Origin: Argopecten irradians
Taxonomy: Eukaryota; Mollusca; Bivalvia; Pectinida; Pectinidae
DNA: 64,000 nucleotides
Direction: 5' to 3'
Assembly: GCF_041381155.1 (NCBI RefSeq)
Contig: NC_091144.1
Coordinates: 15,137,544-15,201,543, forward strand
The position numbers and the translations under genes are program-made. Numbering within the stretch: position 1 is the stretch's first letter; every line of letters begins with the position of its first letter. A model generated the notes under the pieces. It made no database searches and was not told where the DNA came from. It saw only the letters and a program-made list of their open reading frames with translations. Shown here in pieces: positions 1 to 9,700 of the stretch.

Positions 1-2292
1 TTTTGTGATTTATAACAAACACTTATTACACTGTGATATAACACACACAAGCAAACCAGGTCACTGGATAACCGATATGTATATTTTATCAACTCAGTTT
101 AAAAAGAAATGGTGAGATTTGATAAACAACCACGCCAGTGCACCGGTTACATTGGTTCTGGGCGAGCTGACGGAGTGGTATTGAAACTCGCCGTTTTATT
201 TTTTTAGAATGGTTGAATCAAAACCAAAAATGATAAATTTTGATTATTTTACTTCAGTTTTGAATTTCTTAACATTAAAAAAAATTCATTTTTTCTCAAA
301 TATCCGCTTAACTAAAGCTTGCACTGTTTGTGTGCCATTCCTTTTCTCTGAAAGACTCGACGATCAGGATACTGACACAGACTCGGTCGCGTTTTTCTTT
401 TGTTTTCTATGTATTTATTTCATTGTAAATTTCAAAGTTCCATCAAGGTCATGCAACAGACTGTTATCACGTATGTATTACGTATCCATATAGTGATACA
501 GTCTTACCTTTATTACCTCTTATTGACTTAACCCACTTAAGGTTTTATTCGCATTTGCTGTTCACTTTAGCATATGAATTTACATTATATGTTACGTAAG
601 GCCAAACAAAAAAATGTCTGTTTAGGGTTACCCGACCCTATTTTATTTTTCATTTTTCTACGAAAAAAATCAAAAGTCGCGACTTCGATATCAGACTCCG
701 GTTCCGGCCATCATTTTAGAATGAAATACACACGCACAAAAATGCCGACCTACCGACCCTATTTTTTGCCAATGTAACCCGAAATAGACATTTCTATTTG
801 TACGATTTCTCAACCTTTATGTAATATTCACACTAGTTTTGCTTGCATTTGATCGGCTTGCAGTGTCATTCTGATACAGGTGTCGTGAGTGGTACAATAC
901 AGTTGTATGATCGATCATGAGTGTACTGGGTAGGACTCAAGACCAATACAGTTTTTATAAATGATGTTTTATTTCTTTTTATCTAACACATTGAGTTTGG
1001 AAATAACTCAAAAAATACCTTCGCCATCAGTATGTTTGAAAAGTTACTGTTTTTTTATTTTAATTTTCGACAAATAAAAGTTGTTCATGCTACCATGATT
1101 ATATCACTTGTGACATTGTGTTAAGATTCTGTAAAGTAGCATACACTAAATGTTTGATCACATCCAATTTACAATGTGTTAAATCAAACCATATCTACAT
1201 TTAGCAATAACTAGCCATTTTTACATCAATATAAATATATATTTATCAGTGAAAGAAAATATAGCTGTCCAAAATTAACGCGACATGTTATGGTAATTAT
1301 GATTTTAAATGAAGCATATGTATTCAATTTTTATACAATTAAATTGTGGACATATGAAGAGCTGTTTATATTTGGAGCGCTGACTGTAATGTCCAATCCT
1401 TGGCAGCAATCAGTTGCATACATGATCTGGGACATTAAAATGTTTGTGTGAGAAATCCACCGAGTAAAGAACGATATCGCAAACATAATCAAAAAAGTGG
1501 AGCTGTACGTCAAAAGTTCTCGGTCTATGTTATTAACATTACTTTCGCTTTCTGTTTTAAGTAATCGACAACATTATGAAGATAAATGAAACATTTGTAG
1601 TATACTTGGCCTCTTTTCATCGTGGCTGTTAGAAGTGTCTCGTCATACAACATAACTTGTATGGTTACTTTAATATTCAAATGCATCTTTCCAGACTGAG
1701 ATTCCGAAACTTAATATAGTTTCTTTTCTACGCAGTTGATATAAACATGGAAGGTAGTTTTGTGACGCATTTCACCTAGAGTACGTGTGTTTATATTTCT
1801 AAGGTTGACAATATGGCGGCGTATTATTCCCGGCATCAGAATGAAATAATTATGATACATTAGGATCGCTATATCCATCACATGTTTGGTCGTCCAGTTG
1901 AATATCTCAGCTTTTCTGACTTTTTTTTTATTTATCCCATATCGCTGGTTAACACCATGATTGTGGTTGTCGAGGGAAACAGAGAAAATACTTTACGATT
2001 ACAGATTGCTAATATTACATGTCAAATTATTTTATCAAGCATGAACATGAATGAGAGCAGAAATAATGACGATATGTATGGTTGTTAACACGCTAGAAGG
2101 TTGTGTATTTACAGATAAAGGGCACACTGCAGTGAGTCACAAACATACCTGTACGATACACGTATCCACTGAACTGTTTAAAAGTAATCTAAATTTATAA
2201 ATTCGTCTGCATCATGTTTGTATCACTATCACGTCTATTATTCTTTTCTATTATTAGGATTTCACACGTTGCACAAAATGTGAGTCTTCAGC
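1..2292. other. AT-rich 5' flank of gene 1, no gene seen
   Basis: No convincing coding exon was found on either strand; the longest open frames are short and lysine/phenylalanine-rich, as expected from AT-rich noncoding DNA. It should hold the promoter and any 5' untranslated exon of the adaptor gene that starts at 2293, but I cannot place a transcription start. A splice-acceptor-like tract ending in TTATTAG lies at about 2260, so the 5' UTR may be spliced. One MITE-like repeat (602-800) lies within it. Confidence 0.5.
602..800. repeat. MITE-like inverted repeat
   Basis: The two ends are imperfect inverted copies: the left begins CAAACAAAAAAATGTCTGTT and the right, reversed and complemented, begins CAAATAGAAATGTCTATTTC. 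Both then run into GGGTTAC. About 200 bp, no coding capacity. No target duplication was recognised. The superfamily is not assigned. Confidence 0.5.
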
Positions 2293-2359
2293 ATGAGTGA
2301 CGGCTCAGATAGTAGTGACACAGGAAAGGTCAAAGAGGTCAAACTTCTGTCGTCCATAG
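2293..2359 (+). CDS. Gene 1 exon 1 (start codon)
   Basis: Encodes MSDGSDSSDTGKVKEVKLLS and two more residues, ending in phase 1 at CATAG|GTAAGA. This ATG was chosen because the frame reads straight into the PH domain across the first intron (SSIG-AKDLVKLGN). A Ser/Asp-rich N terminus precedes the PH domain. The last 24 nt and the donor are the template of the minisatellite that follows. Confidence 0.75.
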
Positions 2360-5300
2360 GTAAGAAAGGTCAAACTTCTATCGTCTATAAGTAAGCGAGG
2401 TCAAACTTCTAGGTAAGACAAGTCAAACTTCTATCGTGTATAAGTAAATGAGGTCAAGCTTCTATCGTTCATATGTAAGATAGGTCAAAGTTCTGTCGTC
2501 AATAAGTAAAAGAGGTCAACTTCTTCAATACATAGGTACGAGAGGTTAACAAACTTCCATCGTCCATACATGTAGTAATAGAGGTCAACCTTCTATCGTC
2601 TATAAGTAAGAGGTCGAACTTCTATCGTTCATAGGTAAAAGAAGTAAACAAAGTTCTATAGTCTATGGGTAAAAGAGGTCAAACTTCTACTATCCATAGA
2701 AAAAAGATGTCAAACTTTTATCATCCAAAGGTAAGACTAGTCAAAATTCTATCGTCCATAGAAAATAGAGGTCAAACTTCTATCGTTTATAGATAAGAAA
2801 GGACCACTTCTACCATCCGTAGGTAATAGAGGTCATAATTCTATCATCCACAGGTATTAGAGGTCAAAACTTTATCGTCCATAGGTAAAAGAGGTCAAAA
2901 TTCTGTCATCCATAGGTAATAGGGGTCAAGCTTCTATCATCTGTAGGTAATAGAGGTCAAACTTCTATCGTCCATAGTTAATAGAGTTCAAACTTCCTTC
3001 TTCCATATGTAATAGAGGTTAAACATCTATCATTCGTAAGTAATAGAGGTCAAACTTCTATCATCCATAGGTAATAGAGGTCAAACTTCTATCATCTGTA
3101 GGTAATAGAGGTCAAACTTCTATCGTCCATAGTTAATAGAGTTCAAACTTCCTTCTTCCATATGTAATAGAGGTTAAACATCTATCATTCGTAAGTAATA
3201 GAGGTCAAACTTCTATCATCCATAGGTAATAGAGGTCAAACTTCTATCATCTGTAGGTAATAGAGGTCAAACTTCTATCGTCCATAGTTAATAGAGTTCA
3301 AACTTCCTTCTTCCATATGTAATAGAGGTTAAACATCTATCATTCGTAAGTAATAGAGGTCAAACTTCTATCATCCATAGGTAATAGAGGTCAAATTTCT
3401 ATCGTCCATAGTTAATAGAGGTCAAACTTCTATCGTCCATAGTTAATAGAGTTCAAACTTCCTTCTTCCATATGTAATAGAGGTTAAACATCTATCATCC
3501 ATAAGTAATAGGGGTCAAGCTTCTATCATCTGTAGGTAATAGAGGTCAAACTTCTATCGTCCATAGTTAATAGAGTTCAAACTTCCTTCTTCCATATGTA
3601 ATAGAGGTTAAACATCTATCATCCATAAGTAATAGGGGTCAAACTTCTATCATCCATAGGTAATAGAGGTCAAACTTAAATCTTCCATATGTAATAGAGG
3701 TTAAACATCTATCATTCGTAAGTAATAGAGGTCAAACTTCTATCATCCATAGGTAATAGAGGTCAAATTTCTATCGCCCATAGGTAATAGAGGTCAAACG
3801 TATATCATCCATAGGTAATAGAGGTCAAATTTCGACCGTCAATTAGTGAGAGAGGCTAAGCTTCTTTACTATAGTCTATATGTAATAGAGAACAAATCTC
3901 AATAATAGTTAGGAAGGTTATAAACTACTTGCGTTCTTTTGTAAAAGAAAAATATCTGCTTTTGGCAAGTCTGGTCATGTGATGTTGTCAATCTTACAAA
4001 AAATAGGACAAAGATGAATTTGATTAAAATGAAATTATTGTCGCTTATTGCAGTGGCAAATAGATGGATATTTTTGTCACATGAAAGTTTTTATTAACTT
4101 TCTCATTTAATTATCAGTACGATACAATGCAGTTTATGATTACATGATATGGTTTTGATTTATTCGTTATATAATATTGGCGTAGGAAGGATTGCACTGA
4201 CACTGTTTTTGCCTTGTGGCGTCGGCGATATATGTGATTTAAATGCTTTACACTGAATATCTGATACCAATCGATATCATATATTCTCAATCTTAAAATC
4301 AACAAACGTTCGCAAACCTACATTCACAGGTTTTATAAGTACAAAACGTCTTTGTGTTCTAAAATTGCATTTTATTTCTCGATTATATTTTGGCAAATAT
4401 ACAAAGTTGGATGATTATTTTCAAAGACACATTATGATTTGTGAATTGATTTGGCTATTATTTTCAGGGGCTAAAGATTTAGTGAAGCTGGGGAATGTAA
4501 CTAAGGGAGGATGGCTGAAGAGAAAGACACTACGTGGTACACAACGTCTGTCTATCGGCTCCATCGCATGTACGTTATTTTGTTTTGGTTTTTTTGTTAC
4601 TTATGATTTAAGTACTTTGTAATCTAATTACATCGAACCACTCAACTATTTTAGATATGTCGCCACTTTGACATCAATCTCCAGATCAAATGTTGTCTTT
4701 TTCATAAAATATCTTGTCCATTGTGAATTAACTGTTACAGTAAGGATATCATATTGTATCCAATTTACAGTGTGAATTTTTATTTTCAATGGGTGAAGAG
4801 AAATACTATACAGGGAGGTTTTTCTGTCTAAACTTTAATATTAGAATGCTAATTTCTATAGTATACATTTTAAGTAAGAATATTAAGGATAGCCCTCATA
4901 TTTAACTACACTGAGCTCCTGTTGGAAAATTGTTATTGTTTTCATTTATATACTATTGCTATAAGGTAATAATTTTATTGACGATAATACTATTATAACA
5001 ATAAGATGAACCACTTTACATCTATATATCCATTCCTTAAGGGCGGACTTTGTACTGCTGTATAGCAGATGGGTGTATGTACCACTTTGAATCAAACACA
5101 TCAAAAGGCCCAAAGACAGCATTTGCTCTTACGGAATATAACAGGTATTATCTTACGGAATATAACAGGTATTAACACTTCTGTTACTTTTTTTCTTAAT
5201 TCGCGACCAGATACTCAATTGTCAAGTTATGTGTTCGACTCAACGTTTCATAAACAATGGATCTTATCTGCTGAAAAGTCACAATTTTTATATAACTTGT

Positions 5301-6761
5301 TTTCTAAAGTAGAATTTGAGAAATAGCGCTTCAAAATACAACGGTAAATGTAATAAAGTTAATAATGGTGGTGTTGATTTTGAGCTGTTGTGAATATGAA
5401 TCTAATTTTACCTTAACTTTACTATTTTGACTATACACAAAAGAAACTGAAAATGCTAAATATTTTTATAACAGTAAGCATTGAAAATATTTACAATCAA
5501 AACGTTTTCAACAGGGTAACCGCTATCATAAATATTTTTATGTACATATTTACAGTAGAAAGGTTTAGAACTAATGCGTTGTGTTTCGACAAATATCAGG
5601 GTATTTCGGGTGGAGAACCAACAGAGAGACAATTGTTTTGAGATCCAGCCTCTCTTAGGAGATAACTCCCGGAAAACGTACATGTTCTCTTGTGAGAACG
5701 ATGACGATAGACTGGTAGGTAATAATGTTTATACCATTCAGGTATTTGTTTTTGAATTACACAGATGTAATATGAGAAAAAATTCGTATAGGTGTTTGAA
5801 CCAATTCATTATAAATTAGACCTGAAATTGTTGTGAACTAGACCCGAGATTGGTATGAACTAGACCTGAAATTGGCGTAAATTTGACTTTAAATTGGTAT
5901 GCATTTGACCTGAAATTGGTATGAATTGCATCTGATTTTGATATGAATTAGACCTGAAATTAGTATGAATTTGACTTTAAGTTGGTATGAATTTGACCTG
6001 AAATTGGTATTAATTTGAACTGAATTTGTTATGAATTTTACCTGAAATTAGCGTTTTAATGATAATCCATAATTAATTTATTGGAGTTTATTAGTTAGCA
6101 GTGTATTAATTTCATTGAATCTTTGAATGATTTTCAGAAATTCTATCTTATTGTCTTCACACAAATATAAATCTGTTAGCCTGTTTCTTTAGAAATCTGC
6201 TTCTCACTTTTATTATTTTGAAAAAAACACGTATCATGTTCGACTAAGTTGGTTGTTTACCAGATAGACACATATAACTGAAGCAAAAAAAACCCTAAAT
6301 AAACCTAGATTATTTATGGAATTGTATAATTGGCCCCCATACCTATACTTCAAAATATGTATTTTATTTCAGGACTGGATGCGAAGTGTATACCACGCGC
6401 TTCTCGTAGGAAATCACCAGCTGCCCCCAGAGTACGTATTCCTCTGAGTCAGTTATATGTACATATGGTATACATTTACTTCACACAATTATACACAGTT
6501 CCGTTTACAAAATAAAAATACCGAAACTTCGATTAATACAATATAAAAAAGTTAACCAGAAGATCTTAACACCTAATGCATGCCTACATTTCGATACATT
6601 GATAATTCATTATGCATATCTGAAAACGTTGATAATCCATATTAGTTACAATGCATATTTGAAATGGCAACAATAATTTGTTTTCAATAAGGAAATTTTT
6701 TTCATGTCCTTTCCATATATAGACAGTAGAGTGAACATAATGCTTCTTTTAGCTAGCAAAT

Positions 6762-6794
<33 letters not shown>

Positions 6795-9700
6795 TATACA
6801 TATATATCAAGATGCTTTTATCAAAATGTTTACTTAAGTGCCGTATTTTTCATACTCGCGAAAGCAAGATGAAATTTTTGTATTATATTCATTTACACAT
6901 TTAACACACATTTTCAAGGAAGGATAATTAGTTTTATAGGGAACAATACTTATACTATGATCTGCATTCTTCACAAAAACAATTATTATTCCGCTGAGGA
7001 GATATATTTATTGATTTGAATAGATGTAAATTAAATCGAAATCCTCTTAAGTTGTTACCCTCCTACCTCGACAGCAAACACGTATTGGTTAAGTATGGAT
7101 ACGATGACACGGAGAAATCAGTGTTGATGGAAGCTCCGGAAAGCAACTACTCCAATTTACAAGTGATAAATGAAGAAAAGGCAATAGGCAAACCTCAAGT
7201 GGATCGCTACAATCCGTGGGACAGTATGTTCTTTTTTACAATATAATTTCACATTAATTTAAAATTGTATGAAAGCTGCTCTCTGTAACTTGTTGTAACA
7301 CGTCAATGGCTTCAGGCTTCAAATACAAAATTTTATAAAATTTCTTAATATAGAACATAAGCTCCATTTAAAAAAAAAAAAAATTTACTAACATTTTCAT
7401 GAAAAATGCATTTCTATGTATGTATTTTTGAAATTGTAAATTCGGTTGTGAATTTTTTAATTTCTTCGTAACTGTTTCATTATCCGGACGGTTGCACTGT
7501 TTACTGAACTTGAATAAATATGTTATTAGTTGTTCAAGTGAATTTCACCTCTTTCAGAACTGTTCACGGACAAGTCTGGTGATAAAGAGAGTAACAAACC
7601 GGTACGTCACGATCTTATTTCCGCATAAAACACCTCTTGATAAAAAACGTATTTTCATTTCATAAATGGATTGACTTATTCAATTCTGTATATATCGTGC
7701 AATATATTGTCAGGTATTGGCCGCTGGTCGGTGGTTTTCTTAGATACCACGGCTTTTCTATATCTGCTATAGCTGACATGTCCTCAAATGCCCAATGCCA
7801 TTCCAAAACGGCTTTAAATTCTTAAAATGGGAATGCTAAACAAAAAATATCAGTTATTAGCCTACCGTTGAAACTACACTTATCACATTTTGAAAAATTT
7901 CATTTAAATAAAAGAAATATCAATTTTAATAACGCGGATCATTTCATGTTTTCCGCTGTCGCCCTTATTACCGCGCGTTACTTAACCTCCATTTTGCTGT
8001 TTTGTCGTCTTGTGAAATGAGAATTCACTATTAATATAGATAAGCGATTCTTGCATTTGTGTGGAGTTGTAACCTCAACTTTGGCCGTCGATAACTATTT
8101 TCTTATATATGTACCCTGGTTTAAAAAAGATTGGTAAACCATACAATTTAAACGTATTCCTAGTTCAGAACCAATTAATGCGATTACGGGAATTTTCAGC
8201 ATTTTATAAAGTCAGTGGTTTATTTATATTTTTATATAATCTATAATTATTATCTATTCTTAAGAACCAGACGAGAGGACCTTCATCAGAAAGCGATGAC
8301 CCTGTATACGTTAATCAGGTGAGGACAACACATTTAACTTTTCTTGTATTTCAAACATGAGTGCATATTTTCATAACATTTGAAAACAAATGCTAAAAAC
8401 TGGACATTTTTACTCGTTGTAAAATTGGCATTGTTAGATGATTGTGCTTCACGCAAGGCTGATTTGGTATTTTAATATTATCTTGTTGTATATGTTTTTT
8501 CATTGTCATTAAAACCACATACAGTGAGGTAGAAAATTGTAAACTTTTGGTGATAAATTTGGAAAGTTTAGTGTAATCGACTTTAACTCGACAAACATCT
8601 TAATCTTGGGACAGAACGGGTACCTTATGATCAATTTATTATAATGGACATATTAAGATAAGCTTCTGTCTTTTGACGTTTTTATTATCTACAAAAATTG
8701 AAATGGTTCATAAGTAGATAGAATATTTTTTAGTTCTTTGATTTTTAAATAAAAAGGCATTTCTTTTAATTCCAACAGATCTAATACAATAAACATAAGA
8801 TCTTTATTTTCTCGCTATTATGCATTGTAAACCAAATTGGCACAATACTTATATAAACATATTTGAATGGAAGTTCATGCCATCTTGTTACCAGTAAAGA
8901 TTTGTTGTTAAACTCGTTTAACATTAGCTTTAATTGTTGTTTTGAAGGCTGGTCTACTATATGAGAACCAACAAGTAATAGATGAGGAGGAAGAAGAGGG
9001 AGAGGAAGAAACAGAACAAGAGGTTGGTTGGCCTTCTTCACTGTTTTAGTATTAGCAGCTTTAAAATGATCAATCAGTTTACAAAAAAAAACACCTAAAA
9101 CATGACGTAATAATACAACATAATACAATGTAAAATATTAGCATGCATGTTGTGAAAAACCAGGATATTCAGTTTAATTCTGTAAATCATAATGTACTTA
9201 ACCGCCAATATCATGAAAATGACCGCCCTTAAATGACCTTAGCCGTTATTTGGACGTTACACCCAACCTACCGACCAACAATCATAAACAATGCTATATC
9301 AACTTTCGCGTGCGATATTTTTCACGAATTGCACGATCAAGGCTGATCCTTGGAACTTTTGGTCCGTGAAAATGCTTTGAAACGGAAATAATGAGATTTG
9401 GAATCAACGCGAAAGAAAATTTATGGTTTACAGTAAAGGTATGAGTTTTCTCTGAAAAGAAAATGTTGCTCAAATAAGTCTTCAAGTGTCTTTAATTGGA
9501 TATTTTGTAATTATGATTTAATATGATCAAGTGTTAATTACGTAAACCATGATAACTGTTAATCATACCGCTTCTGATTATCAACATGCATGTATATATA
9601 AGAGTAATTAAAAGATACTATTTTCTGACGCTATCGGTCATGTTTTCTCCTATAGGACTATCTGTTTGAAAGTTCAGATGGAAATGCAGCGAGAGCGTAA

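Noticed and set aside
2336-3895. CRISPR-like array
   Set aside because: The repeat is contiguous with no unique spacers, the units are degenerate, and the setting is a eukaryotic intron.
5211-5326. Possible alternative PH exon reading YVFDSTFHKQWILSAEK
   Set aside because: It looks PH-like (HKQW-L-A), but its acceptor is out of phase with exon 3, it ends in a stop, and the exon at 5600-5714 fits the family and the phase perfectly.
6330-6515. 61-codon frame starting at 6330 as a separate gene
   Set aside because: It is exon 5 of the adaptor gene extended into the flanking introns; splice sites at 6373 and 6431 fit the family.
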